A stretch of DNA of 64,000 nucleotides, from positions 1,054,001 to 1,118,000 of the forward strand of contig NC_089194.1 of NCBI RefSeq assembly GCF_947507565.1. The letters run 5' to 3'. This DNA comes from Oscarella lobularis. Its lineage: Eukaryota; Porifera; Homoscleromorpha; Homosclerophorida; Oscarellidae. Of this stretch, positions 28,610 through 39,512 are shown piece by piece (the first letter of the stretch is position 1; each line of letters opens with the position of its first letter). The translations under genes and the position numbers were made by a program. The notes beneath the pieces were generated by a model that searched no databases, had not been told where the DNA came from, and saw nothing but the letters and a program-made list of their open reading frames with translations.

Positions 28610-28817
28610 GGATTTTTTTAGGGAACGAGAATGACGTCACGTACGGGAGGGTCGTAACGTAACGGAGCCCGGACTCGTTCGTTTATCCGGTCACGCGATT
28701 TGCAAAATAATAAATATATCCATGTGGACTGATATTTGAGAATCTCTAATTCTACATTGTCGTATCTTTGGCAACGGAACAATAAGACCACGACATGCAA
28801 AAGATTAATTAAATTCG

Positions 28818-29087
28818 CTAATCCATATGATCATATTTCAGCAAATTGCGCCATTTGTCTTTCAAGGAAACCGAAGTGCGACAACTCAAGAAGTCGTACG
28901 CTTTCAGAATCTTAGTCCAATTGCCTTCGCCATATTTAGCAACGCCTTTCTTCAAATATTCAACTTCTTCCGAAGTCCAAGCAACGCGCTTCTGCTTCGG
29001 AGACTTTATCGAACGAGACTCCAAATCGTTTCGGTGCTTATAGAGAGGACTCTTGGGAAACTTTCGTTTTTTAGAAATTTCCACAGT

Positions 29088-29122
<35 letters not shown>

Positions 29123-30106
29123 TGCTGTCATCATCATCATCATCATCGTAGTCCTCATCTTGAGGCCTAACCTTTCGCTTCTTCGAGAAAGTTCCTGCAT
29201 CATCCGTATCATCCTCATCATCTTCTGACAAAGACTCAGTATCCTCAACCAATTTAGGGCGCTTCTTCTTGGACCTTGACAACGAAACATCTATATCGTC
29301 GAGAGGATCCGGAACGTTGTCGACGATTCGTTTCGACGTGGCTCGCAATTTGGGAGCCGTGGACTTACGTGGGGTCGGATTGGGAGGCAAAGCAGAGTTC
29401 TCTTCGTCTCTGTCCAGCTCGAGTAATTCTCGCAGCGTTATGCCTTCCATCTGGGAGTCGTAGAAACGGACTAGCGTACTTTCGGAGAATGAATCGGCAA
29501 TTGGAGTCAGAGCGTTGACAATTTTGTTCGAGAATTTCTCGTAATTGTGCTTGTTCACGTACAACTCGAGGCGCTTCTTATCTTGCAGCAAATCGACTAG
29601 TCGTTTTGTACTCACGTGAGACTTAGCGTATGATCCCGCCGCTTTGCGTCCGTTTTTGTGCAAATCAGCTAACGCGCGCTAACGCAATGATTTTTCCGAT
29701 GATTTTTTACAGATTTTTAAGCGAAACGTCGATTTACCTGCACGTGCGCTTCTTTGAGCGCAATTTCGATCGCTTCGGAGTCGCGCACGCCTTCGTCCTC
29801 TTGCAAACGTCTGAGCAATCGAATCGTTTCGTCGAAATCGGACATTTTGGCTCGAATGCGATTTCCTCCGTTCGCTTCGTCAAAGAAGCGGACGCCGCGC
29901 GACACGCGACAGCATATCTGCGCCACGGTAACGTGAATTTCGATCGACGGAGACTGGTGTCCGTTGAAGACGCCGCGAATCATTTCCTTGAGAGTCAACT
30001 CCCACGAGTCCGATTCGAGAATGTGGTGCGATTTGAATTTCTTCCATATCTCCAGGCAGGCGTGCTCTGCTATGAGAATCGCTATCGAGCGATCTCTGTC
30101 CGCCAT
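28818..30106 (-). CDS. TERF1: TRF-like telomere repeat-binding protein
   Basis: Two exons: 30106-29738 (starting MADRDRSIAIL) and 29678-28818. The N-terminal ~200 residues are helical and have the spacing of a TRFH dimerisation domain (RFFDEANG, LLRRLQEDEG, LQDKKRLELYV). A low-complexity linker has a long Asp run encoded by a GAT/ATC microsatellite (about 29088-29148) and several basic KKRK motifs. The C-terminus is a Myb/SANT telobox: WTSEEVEYLKKGVAKYGEGN, then SVSLKDKWRNL. This combination is that of vertebrate TRF1/TRF2. The protein should bind double-stranded TTAGGG repeats in the nucleus. Whether it is nearer TRF1 or TRF2 cannot be told by eye. Confidence 0.85.
29088..29148. repeat. ATC/GAT trinucleotide microsatellite in coding sequence
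   Basis: A run of TCA triplets, interrupted once by TTGCTG, encodes the poly-Asp stretch of the TRF-like protein on the minus strand. It is likely length-polymorphic. Confidence 0.8.
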
Positions 30107-31593
30107 TTCGCTAACGTTATCCGGGCTTACAGGAATACGGGAGGTCGTAGTACCACCTTAGTCGACCCAAGTCACGGATTGTAGAGACAATCCGTGCCCA
30201 AATAGAGTGCTGTGATCTGCGAGCAGAGGGAAGTGACGTAGAGCAAAAGTTGTAGGTAAGAATATAGTCTTCTCTCGCACTGTAACTTCAGCTCTAAAGC
30301 GACGGTAAGGCTTCCATCCATGTATCACGTGACAAAGCGACAGTACCTCCTCTTCTCCTCCTCATTCCTGCCTCTACGGTCAGGCGCAGAGCAGTAGAGC
30401 TGAGAAATTAGGTTTCAGCAGCTAAACAGGTGCTCTCGGCTGACTGAAAATATTTACGAGGTCCACGATAAATAATTCATGTGCTTGACACCATCTGTGG
30501 GCAGACGGCGAGTCCTAGAATTAGATCGATGCCTCGTATCCAAGAAGTTTTGCATTTTCGTTTTGTTTTGTCCTGCGAAGTTGAAAGCCGACTCCCGCGG
30601 TTTCGACTCGATCCGCGCCGCGGGAGGGCCACTTTCATTATCCCTGCATCATGTTGTAGTTAGCTCCGGCAACAATTGAACATGTAGCTACGTACCTGTA
30701 TAATCAATAGAAATGCATTACGAGACCACCTTGAGGACTCCTAGAAGGGGCTCCAATGTAGAACTAGACATAAAGGAAAAGCGTCACGCGTCGCCCTGCA
30801 TCAACCGATTTCCTTCCTCTTGCCAAACAGAAGCAGTACGTGCTATGTACAAACGGACCTCCAAGGTGTATACAACAACCACAGTCCTAATGAAAGGCAC
30901 GCGAAAAATTGCGACAGCATGCCCTAGAGCACTGACCTTCTAAAAAAATCGTCATGCTGACTCTAAATCAAGCCTTCGTCTAAGTAGAATACCCAATTAT
31001 TCAATCAGTGAGTCCCTCCCGCCCGAGCCTTCTATCAGCTGTGTACACCCAAGCATCCGCCGTCGAGTCGCCTTCCCACGCGCGCCGAGCCGCCCGGAGA
31101 CTTTGGGCGCCACGGCGCCAGACTATTTCCTGACCGCGATATTCGATAAGCCACTTTGCGCATCAAGCGATCGTTTTAAAATGTTAAACAATCGCAGATT
31201 GCCTCCACCTTGCCGGGAACCTGACGTCGTCTCTTTCGGGCTGACAGACGCGCGAGCATTCCGGATCCTTCCTATGCAAACAAACACGCCCTTGTGTTTG
31301 ATACGACTGACGTCCGCTTGCAACGGCATTTCTGCCGCATTTCGTCAGCGTACTGGCGCGCCACTTCCGCCGCTCCAATCAATCTTATTAGCCGAGGTGG
31401 CCCCCTACCGGGCCCCGGGGCGAGGCAATTAATCGAGTTGTCTTCTCTCTCAAAGCCTCGCTGTTGCTATTCTAGTCTGGCACCGCCTCGTCCTCTAAAT
31501 CTGTCTGGCATTCTCTCGGGGCCCCCACAACCATAAATGAGTCAGTCTGCGGTGATAACAGTTCAGTTAGCACCGTGCTCTTCCACTGCCAAC
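30107..31593. promoter_or_regulatory. Divergent intergenic region, TRF-like and Wnt
   Basis: Nearly 1.5 kb between two start codons facing away from each other, one of the longest gene-free stretches here. It holds no convincing ORF. It presumably contains the Wnt promoter and enhancers. The last 200 bp before the Wnt ATG are GC-rich (GGGCCCCGGGG near 31410). No specific binding sites could be assigned with confidence. Confidence 0.45.
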
Positions 31594-33070
31594 ATGCTCA
31601 AGACTCTCCTCGTTGCTTACGTCGCTCTGCTGGCTGTTTCTTCTGCAACTGCAGCGTCGACCACTGGCGAGTCTCAAGTCGCTCGTACTGAAGCGAATTT
31701 CTGGTAAGAGGCCGGGCTGTTTATAATTTTCCTCCTACTCGATCGTCCTACATCCGTCTTTCCCCTCTTCGATCGATCGAGCTAGCCCCCCCCCCCCCCC
31801 CCCCCCCTCTCCCCTCAAGTCCGCGCGTTCCTCAGCTACGCGCACGGAGGGGGCTCTTTGATTATTTTCATTATCCTCCAATTGCCCGCTCCTTCCGCCG
31901 TTTAGCAGTCCTTAGGCTGGCGACGTGATTCGATTTGATGCCAATCGAATTTCTAGGGCTCTCCTTGTCGAGCTTCTAAGCCAGTGCAATTGCACAGAAC
32001 AAGGCAAATTTGGGCCTAATTGCATTGCGAGTTGCCTCAAACTCAATCCCGAGCTCGGCGAGCAATTCTCCGGCTTGCCGCTGCCGTCGCGGTACGGAAA
32101 TCTCCTTCCTTACGTCATCAGCGGCGCAGCCCGAGGACTCGCCCAATGCCAAAAGGAATTCAAACACGAGAAATGGAATTGCTCCGTCGCGACTCTGGGA
32201 CTAATGAAATCAGGTCGGTTTTCCTCAAAGAAAGTCGTTTTTGTATGCACTGTCGCGGTTTTTGCAAAAGGCACACTCGAACAGCAGTACGTCGCCGCAA
32301 TCGTCGCCGCCGGAATAACCCGCGAAATTGCACGGGCCTGCTCGAGAAACGAATCCTTATGCCCACTTCCAGATCTGCCCATCATAAACTCCGTAAGAAA
32401 ACTTGACGTGCTCTTTCCCCCTGCCGGATCTGATACCTCTCCCTCCATGCATTCATTAGACGACGCTACCGGAATCGGGTAACTGCCAAAAGCGTTCAGA
32501 CAACGTTGACTTTGCTCTGGAAGTCTATCGAAAATACGTCGAGCCGAGAATCTTCAAGCTGACGAGTCTTCGCTGCAGCAGCAAACTCGGTGCAAAGGCA
32601 GGTTTCCCCCTCTTGTCACGTAGCCTAAAGTAGAAGAAATCTTTCCTGTGCAGCGCGTAGAAAGCCTCTCTCAGTGGAAACGCTGTTGGATAATAGAGAA
32701 GGCAATCAAACGCATACCTCACAAGTTCTACGGCGTGCCAGAGTTGGAAAGCGTCTCGGCGCACCTGCGCATAATCTACGACAAAGGCTGCAGCTCCGCT
32801 AAAGCCTGCGGCAGACAGGGTTTCACCTGCGATGCAAAGTCTACTAACTACTGCACGCCCAATAAAACGTTTGGCTCGCTTGGAACGAAAGGGCGCGAGT
32901 GCAGGCCAAAGTCAACGAAGGCCAACAGCTGCGACAAACTCTGCTGCGGTCGCGGCTACGTAGAGGCCAAACAAAACATCACGCGGCCCTGCTCCTGCAA
33001 GTTCGTATGGTGCTGCCGATTGGAATGTGCCGAGTGCCAAGTGGAGAGAATTTACCACGTGTGCAAGTAG
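31594..33070 (+). CDS. Divergent Wnt ligand
   Basis: Exons 31594-31703, 31957-32213, 32271-32392, 32493-32601 and 32661-33070, in phase. The signal peptide is MLKTLLVAYVALLAVSSAT. Wnt features include an N-terminal Cys-rich part, CQKEFKHEKWNC, the VAAIVAAGITREIARACS helix, RSDNVDFALEVYRKYVEPR and the classical C-terminal cysteine knot (GTKGREC, CDKLCCGRGY, CKFVWCC, CAEC, VCK stop). The core position where Wnts carry C-x-C-H-G-V-S-G-S-C reads differently here (RCSSKLGAKAESLSQWKRCW), so the usual acylated serine context is missing. Subfamily cannot be assigned. It is secreted and would signal through Frizzled if functional. Confidence 0.88.
31786..31807. repeat. 22-nt poly-C tract in Wnt intron 1
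   Basis: An uninterrupted run of C follows GCTAG. Homopolymers of this length are unusual here and may be an assembly or sequencing length artefact. Confidence 0.8.
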
Positions 33071-33126
33071 ATACAGTGACAGATTCTAAAAATATAGGCT
33101 ACTAGTCGCTAACTGCATGGGCGACA

Positions 33127-34149
33127 CTATACAGACTCGCCTCTTCTACAAAACTTGAAACAGAAGTAAATAGCTATGCGTTCTTTTATCGTTCGTATCC
33201 ACATACAATACAAAATCGAGTTCACGGCAAAGCTGAGATTGAATATGAGCGCGAGAGGAAATGTAGCGTAGACTTCCACCTTGACTTTGAAAAAATTGCG
33301 TAGGCAGGCGAAGATGATATAAGGAGAAGTCAATATGATATTATTTGCAATGATGATGGTGATATAAATGAAGGGCTTGGTCTTCACTAAATCTCCTACT
33401 GTTTGCTTTCGTGACGATGTCCTTCGCTGTTCATTTTGCTGTATATTGCCTACGCTGAGCCGGCGTCGATTTCTTTTTCGAAACTTGAGTGCCACAGGAA
33501 CAATTAGTGCATAGAATATTATTACCAGAATATAGGGTACTAAATAGTTCAAGATGTATTGAACGAGAACAAAGGAACGGTGAGACTTGTTAAGACTAGC
33601 ATCAGCAAAAACGCAAAACCACTGAACATCAACGGTAGGTGTGCGTGTAAGAAAATATTGATTCCATCCCATTAGAGGAAGCGAAGCAAAGATGGTGGCT
33701 TCAATTACAATAGCAACGACAATCGAAAGTGTTCGTCTGATCGTCAAAGTCTTATGCAGGGGATGAGCAATTAGGTCGTAGCGGCTAAAAGCAATTAGAG
33801 CCATTATCCACGCTGAAATTGTGTACTGGAAATAATGAAGCCAAGCGAACGTGACGCAGAATCGCTCATCGCCGGACGATACGTCACCTCTGAATGGCCA
33901 CCAGTACAAAAATAGAAGACCAAAGCCGTGAACAGCTCTTAGAAAATCAGCTCCGGCGGAAATAATGATCAGTAGATCGTGAGCCTCTTGATACACTTTC
34001 GCTCTTATTGCAGCGTAGATGACAACGCAGCAGAGAACTGCGGACATGATGGCTAGAACAAAGATGAGCGCGAGACACACCTGACGCCCGGTGTCGTTAA
34101 GAACTATTGCCGTGAAATTAGGGTTGCCTATTAGAGTCGTTCCGTTCAT
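33127..34149 (-). CDS. Rhodopsin-class GPCR (340 aa, intronless)
   Basis: Single exon with a short N-terminus bearing NGTT, NFTA and NDTG sequons and seven hydrophobic spans. TM3 ends FSRYDLIAHP, an SRYD variant of the DRY motif. TM4 to loop 2 has ASLPLMGWNQY. A basic third loop carries RKRNRRR. TM7 ends NSILYCMW where NPxxY is expected, and a Cys-containing tail (CFKFCRR) suits palmitoylation. No retinal-binding lysine is apparent in TM7. It is clearly related to the receptor at 39513-40658 (shared HYFQY, PLMGWN, SKPF/TKPF). Ligand unknown. It presumably couples to G proteins such as the Gi/o subunits nearby (inference). Confidence 0.85.
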   Translation of the reverse strand: MNGTTLIGNPNFTAIVLNDTGRQVCLALIFVLAIMSAVLCCVVIYAAIRAKVYQEAHDLLIIISAGADFLRAVHGFGLLFLYWWPFRGDVSSGDERFCVTFAWLHYFQYTISAWIMALIAFSRYDLIAHPLHKTLTIRRTLSIVVAIVIEATIFASLPLMGWNQYFLTRTPTVDVQWFCVFADASLNKSHRSFVLVQYILNYLVPYILVIIFYALIVPVALKFRKRNRRRLSVGNIQQNEQRRTSSRKQTVGDLVKTKPFIYITIIIANNIILTSPYIIFACLRNFFKVKVEVYATFPLALIFNLSFAVNSILYCMWIRTIKERIAIYFCFKFCRRGESV

Positions 34150-34526
34150 TGCGACTCGATCTAGACAGAAGAGGACGGGTCACTGGACGGATTACTGTCA
34201 AAAGGATGGCGCCACATTAGCTCGCTCCTTTCAGGAGGAAGAGCGAAGGGGAGATCTGTGTGCAAACAAAGCAAGGGATCTTCGTTGTTTGCTTTTGGGC
34301 ATTTCATGAATGCTTTAGTTCTTGGCATGGTTACAAGAGCCAACAAAGCTAGATCTATGGACTAACCTCAGGCCAGTTGTCGAACAAATTGCGCTGCGCT
34401 CAACGAGAAAGGCGTGGGAGAATAGGACGCGACGTAGGGACTTCGATTACGAGATGGGACGTGACGCCACTATAATTCGATTACAAAAGAGAGAGACTCA
34501 CACACTCAGGGCGTTGGAATAGAAAA
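34150..34526. other. Intergenic gap, GPCR 5' side and testin 3' end
   Basis: About 380 bp holding the GPCR promoter and the testin 3' region on the same strand. No gene or repeat is seen. Confidence 0.5.
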
Positions 34527-36597
34527 CTACCTATCGTTTGATTTCTTCCAACATGCTTTAGAGCAAAAAATTTTTCCATTTTTCGGAAGAAATTTCTGCC
34601 CCACTAGAGATTTTGAACACTGGCTACATCTGAAGCACTGTTCAGTTCCGTGCCAGTTTTGTTCGCCGTGTGTTAGATGGGGCGCATCGGCGGGAATTGC
34701 ATTACCGCAGCTCTGAAATGAATGCAAGGGCGTAAGATTGAGATCTTGTTTTAAGTATTAGTTACCTGGCAGACTTTGGAGAAGCGTCTGTCAAAGCAAT
34801 CTAGACAGTAAGGATGATTTTCGTGTGAAACGTAGCGTTTTCCGCCCAGCTGAACGTCGCATTCAAAACAGCAAAAATGCCTCAAATGCCAATTCTTGTC
34901 TTCGGCGCGCGTGTACTCCTTCGAGAAAATCAACTACACATCCGGGAATTTAGGAAGTAATACGACAACAAAGTTGGAGACTCGACTTCACCTCGTCGCA
35001 CGCGGCGCAGCGCGGCTTCACCAGCTCGGCGTGATGCCGTCCGCAGTAGAGCTTATCCCCGTGCCAAAAATAGATCAAATCGACGAGAAGTTCCTTGCAT
35101 TTGGAGCAGACGAAGCATCCCGGATGCCAACATCGGTCGTCGCCGGCGCGATCGGCAAAAACGGCAACGGAACCCGACTCGAGACCTTTTCGACACTCCG
35201 CACACGTCTACGAGTACCTCAAATGTTTGCGATCCTCAAAAGGGGCCCCCCCTCCCTTCTCACCCATCCATCGCTTTCCATCATTGGTCGACGATCTTTC
35301 ACGCTCGCTCTCCCGATTGCCGTTTTCTTTCGTTTCAAAACGAATTCGTGCATTTGTTCGCGTTCGGCATCGGTCAGATTGTCGCATCGCGTCACGTCGT
35401 TGTCGTGGACGGGCAATTGATTGAAGAGCTGATCGCGTCGATACTTTTGCCCGTCCGTTCCTTTTACAGGAACCTTGTCCTCCGGCAAAGCTTCCATGTA
35501 TTTGACAGCCTAGAATAAGAAAGAGAAATAGACATTGTCCTGGTATCTAAACCTCTTCTATTACAGTACTGTAGCCGACTCCTCGTGTAAGCGACCACCT
35601 CTGTTGACAGAGCACTTTTGTATATGCCCAATAACTTGTACTGTATACAAAGTACTGTTAAGTGAGACCACCTCTTTTAGGTGACCAGATTCTGATAAAA
35701 AAAGGGTGATCGCTCAAAAGAGGGACTTTGACTTGGAGCCACTTGATACTGTGTGTACTTGACCATGTGACTGATCGCTTATGTACAGTACTTATGATCT
35801 TGATTTATATAGATACTGTAGCCGTATTCACGTGTAGGACTACTGTAGCCAAAAGGTTCTTGTGAGTATAGCATTTCATTACTCTGTTTCTTTTATTAAT
35901 TAATTAAGTGGATAGCTACGACTTACCAAATCTTTTCCCACGTTAGGAGTCCAAGCGAAGCGAGCGTCGAGTTCGATTGTTTCCCTAAACTCAAATTCAA
36001 AAAAATTAAATTTTGTAGTCTAAAAAACGAACTGCTCCGTCTTCCGCGGCACGACAGGCGACGGATTGTCCGAGAAGAGATTTTTTATCATTCGCTTCGT
36101 CTCCGCATTTTCCTCCGCTTTAATATCGTGCTCCTCTCGCTTGCATCGACAATTCTTGCAAATTTTCCTTTTATTATAGAACGAGGATAGGGCGTCACTT
36201 GTTGTTGTCGTAGGGCGTTGTTCTTCCGCCTCTTTTTGGGGAGGCCGTTTACCTCCAATAATGAAGCTCGAATCCGACGCAAGCGTCTCCGCATTTGAGA
36301 CAGGGCGCGCCGGCGTCGACGTCGTGGAAAAGAACGCCCTAGAAGCCGAAGAAAATAAAATTACACTGCGGGGGAACCTCCCTCCCACGGCCCCCCAACG
36401 ATCTCTCGAAAAAAAAACTTTGCGAACGAATCGCTTTGCTGCGAAACGTCAATATTAGGTGGGTCGATCCTTGTACACGTACACAGTGCGGTTGCTACAC
36501 TGTTTTCATTTTGCACTCGTGCTCACTTCCTGGTACCTACCTGTTTGACCGCGGCCTTTCGAACAGATTCTAGCCTTTTTCGTTGAGCCGGGTCCAT
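34527..36597 (-). CDS. TES: Testin (PET domain plus three LIM domains)
   Basis: Focal-adhesion and actin-regulating LIM protein. Exon 1 (36597-36541) encodes [19 protein letters not shown]. Exon 2 (36338-36253) carries the testin-specific [11 protein letters not shown] motif and FELHYW. Exon 3 (36167 down) continues [15 protein letters not shown]. Then come a short exon ([11 protein letters not shown], about 35980-35930) and the PET exon (35514 down, [31 protein letters not shown]). LIM1 ([23 protein letters not shown]), LIM2 ([20 protein letters not shown]) and LIM3 ([16 protein letters not shown]) follow, ending [11 protein letters not shown] at 34527. The order and the Cys motif at the start distinguish it from Prickle. 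It shares a 193-bp divergent promoter with MDM1. Confidence 0.93.
35587..35730. mobile_element. Possible MITE-like repeat in a testin intron
   Basis: The segment contains AGCGACCACCTCT, a second GACCACCTCTTTTAGGTGACC and, near its end, GGGTGATCGCTCAAAAGAGGGA, i.e. roughly inverted related ends. Such motifs resemble short non-autonomous DNA transposons. It is not demonstrated as a repeat elsewhere in the window. Confidence 0.3.
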
Positions 36598-36790
36598 CGT
36601 TTTGACAGCCGTCGAAGTGACCAAGATATGTACGTGTCAGGTAATAGCCTCCTAATAGGCTCCCGTACGTCGTTAAGTCTTCTCATAGCAACAGCGTCTC
36701 ACATGATTGGTTTTTGACCACTCAGCGTTAAGTGTACATCCCAAAGCGTTTTTTCTCCCTTTGTTTTCGTCGCTCTTCATTTCATCGAGT
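36598..36790. promoter_or_regulatory. Compact bidirectional promoter, TES and MDM1
   Basis: Only 193 bp separate the start codons of testin (minus) and MDM1 (plus). No TATA box is obvious. The region holds CGTTTTGACAGCC and TACGTGTCAGG. Confidence 0.55.
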
Positions 36791-39150
36791 ATGCCAGCGC
36801 GATACAAGGTATTCTCTATTGCAGGAGTACAAAAATTTATAGTGAGGGCCCACTCCTTACCCAAAATTGACGCCGCGTCGCTGAGCGCCTTTTCCCTTCG
36901 GCTAACGAGCCATTTTCGTGTCTAGTCGGAATACCAGGAAGAATTTCAGCCGAAAAAAGCATATTTTCCAAGCAAAAAACGTCGCGCCGGACTAGAAACG
37001 CGAAAGATTCACTTCGAATCCTGCCCCGTCGCAACTCCACAAAACGCGGCCCATTCTCTCGAAGACGAAACCGATAATAAGAACGTCTCTCGCGCTGAAG
37101 AACGCACCGTAAGGCTTTTCACTCAGTACTTCCTGTAACTCGAGATCGTCGTTCGAACCAAAGGACCCTTCGCTGAGAAAACTTCATTTCAAGTCGGAAT
37201 ACCAACGCAATTTCGGCTGGAAAGCGCCTCAGCCGAAAGAATCGCCTCTCATAGCCGCTACTCATGCTCTGTTTGGACAACGGAGAAATATAACGGGCGC
37301 TTTGGACGCCGATTCCATTCCTCGGCGATCCGAGTATAGAAGTCAATTCGTCGCGCCGAAATCGAGGTAAGAGAGATATATAATAAGGAGCTATTTTAAT
37401 TATCGACTCCGGTTGTCAGTAAGAGGGTCTTATAACTGATCAAACTTAATTTTCACCAGCTTCAGTGGCCCGTAAAAATAATTTCTACCTGTGATATTTA
37501 ATTATTAAAACAGCAAATTTTTAATTAATAATTTTGGGTGCATAGCTTGCTCACAGAAATTGACTTGTCTCTAGGGCACCATTACAGACAATTAATTAAA
37601 TTAATTATTTAATTATTTAATAAGAGAACTGTCCTTTCTATGATAGATCTTAGATACTAAGTTGTTGGAACTTGTTTTTAGACCTATTAGGACTCTCCCT
37701 TCACCTAGCAGTCCTACACTAAGTGAAGCAGAATCTGAACCAGAGAGTGAATCTCCTCCCAGTCAAGACTCCGAGGTTCTTTTTCTTTTTCTGTAGACGC
37801 TTTAGTTGATCTGTGTATTCAGAGCGCTCCTCCCACTCCTGTGCCCAAACCTCCAGTACTCCGAGAGCCAATGAAGGCTCCAACGCTTCCCAAACCCGTT
37901 CTATCTCCAGTTGAATCATTACAAGATGACGATTATAGCGAGAAGAGGTTTGAGATTATTTTGAAACTCTACGTAAAGAGGCAACTTTTTTTGTCTGCAA
38001 GAAAACGGAGGAGATACAAATCAACGTATTCTAGTCACTATAAGTCGCCAACGAAACGGGTTCACGAAAAAGCGAAAGTACGTTTAGCTTAGAAATAGAA
38101 TTATGTTTTTATTCATCTATTTTCTGCACAGAAATTTGATAATTATGAACATCAGCATCCATCTTGGTTTGACCAGGTAGATACTTTAAAAATAATTAAT
38201 CTAAATGATACTATAGTAAATTTTAAATGTTTGACTTTGGCCCTATACGTTCTGACGTCAATATCTTTTGATTTTCATTAAGGATTCCGTTAATTAATTA
38301 ACCAAATAGGCTAAATTATTTTAAATTTTTAATGTACTGAATTTGATTGGAACCCCACACGTTCTTCTGACGTCATGACTCCCTTTGATTCTCCTAAACA
38401 ATTCAGTCCGTGTGCAAACATCCTGACTATATCCGGGGGTGCTATACTAATTGTATTGTCCCCCTTTAGGTTTTGGAATTGCGAGCTCACGCGCGCGACT
38501 ACAAAGCCCGATCGCGTGGAACGTACTTTTCTCGCGATCATCTCGCCCAATTAGAAGCGGACCAGCTCAATCTATGGGATCGCGTTTCCTCGACTCTCGA
38601 AACAATGTCCCTCAGTTCCTTATCCACGGAACCGGAACCGGAACGTCCTCCGGAAAGAAAAGGTCCGAGACCCGCTCCTCTTCCTCCCCCGCCTCCGCGC
38701 CGCTCCCTTGACAACCAACTCTTCATAAAACGAGACCCTCATCCGGGTAGTCCAACAAGGGATGATGACGTCGTAGTTGAAGACGTAGAATCCGAACAAT
38801 TTCATCATCATCATCATCATCATCAAGATCCTCTCATTGGTTGCAGCACGCTCATGGGGCCTCGTCACAGTTTTCAATCTTCTATGGTTCCCATAGTAAC
38901 GCCGTCATCGAAACGTCCAAAATCGCGCGCTGTTAGAATCCGGGGCCCCCTTCCCGCGACGCCGCAAGTCGATCCTCTGATCGGTCAAGAACCGAAGGCG
39001 TCCGACTCCCGTCACACGTTTCAGTCGCCCCACGTTCCCGTACTCCCACGCGAACGAAAGTGCACGTGTGGCGCGGCGATCACGTGCTCGCCCGAACCCT
39101 CGCAAGTGCTCGAACGCGCGAAAACGCGGCAAAACTTCTGGGCGACGTGA
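36791..39150 (+). CDS. MDM1: MDM1 centriole/microtubule-binding protein
   Basis: Recognised from the MDM1 signature repeats. Exon 1 (36791-36808) is MPARYK. Exon 2 (36926-37108) starts SEYQEEF and a later exon (about 37164-37366) has SEYQRNFGWKAP. Further exons lie at about 37681-37774, 37822-38075 and 38132-38175. The last exon (38469-39150) carries the conserved ELRAHARDYKARSRGTYFSRD block and ends RAKTRQNFWAT, matching the family's C-terminal RAKxRxxNFWG tail. The family binds microtubules and restrains centriole duplication, and its vertebrate members are linked to cilia and photoreceptors. A Pro-rich linker and a seven-His run (CAT repeats, about 38803-38823) are local features. The 314-bp intron 37367-37680 holds nothing else. 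Small middle exons are read from splice signals and are less certain. Confidence 0.88.
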
Positions 39151-39512
39151 AAAAAGGGAGAGCACAGTTTAGCATTTTTTCTTGCAGTAGTTTTTCTTTC
39201 ATATTGTATTCCATAAACGAGCTTCGCTTTCAGCTCGCGTAACACGAAACCGAATTTCCATTGCGTCACGTGCATCGGTGCGTAAGGTCAACCCGATTCT
39301 AACTAAGCTTCCGAGAGGAGTGGAAAGAGAAAGAGGTAGAGAAGCGCCCAGGTAAGCGGCGATCAAGCGCTGAATCAAAACAACAAACAACAGAGTGAGA
39401 CGTGAAGAGGAAGTCTTTAGAACACCCACGTCGCTCTCAGATCAGATCCTCGCGTCCCACCCTCTCTCGGAACGCATCCTTATTCTTTCCTGAAACAATT
39501 AAACCTCTCTTC
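39151..39512. other. Intergenic gap, MDM1 3' to GPCR 5'
   Basis: About 360 bp of putative 3'UTR and promoter. An open frame runs upstream of the GPCR start (to 39402), but it carries no membrane-protein features. Confidence 0.5.

Noticed and set aside
28221-28662. Overlapping frames of up to 142 codons around the RAF 5' end
   Set aside because: Arg/Ser-rich translations without homology. Only the short minus-strand exon starting at 28609 splices in phase to the BRS exon.
31103-31432. Open frame of 109 codons upstream of Wnt
   Set aside because: No signal peptide, no similarity, no splice link to Wnt exon 1. More likely promoter DNA of mixed composition.
32020-32406. Alternative-frame ORF over Wnt exons 2 and 3
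   Set aside because: Basic, low-information translation. The other frame gives canonical Wnt residues on both sides of the intron.
39402-39512. Upstream in-frame extension of the second GPCR
   Set aside because: It adds a polar basic stretch lacking in the paralogue. The Met at 39513 with NSS sequons is the better start.
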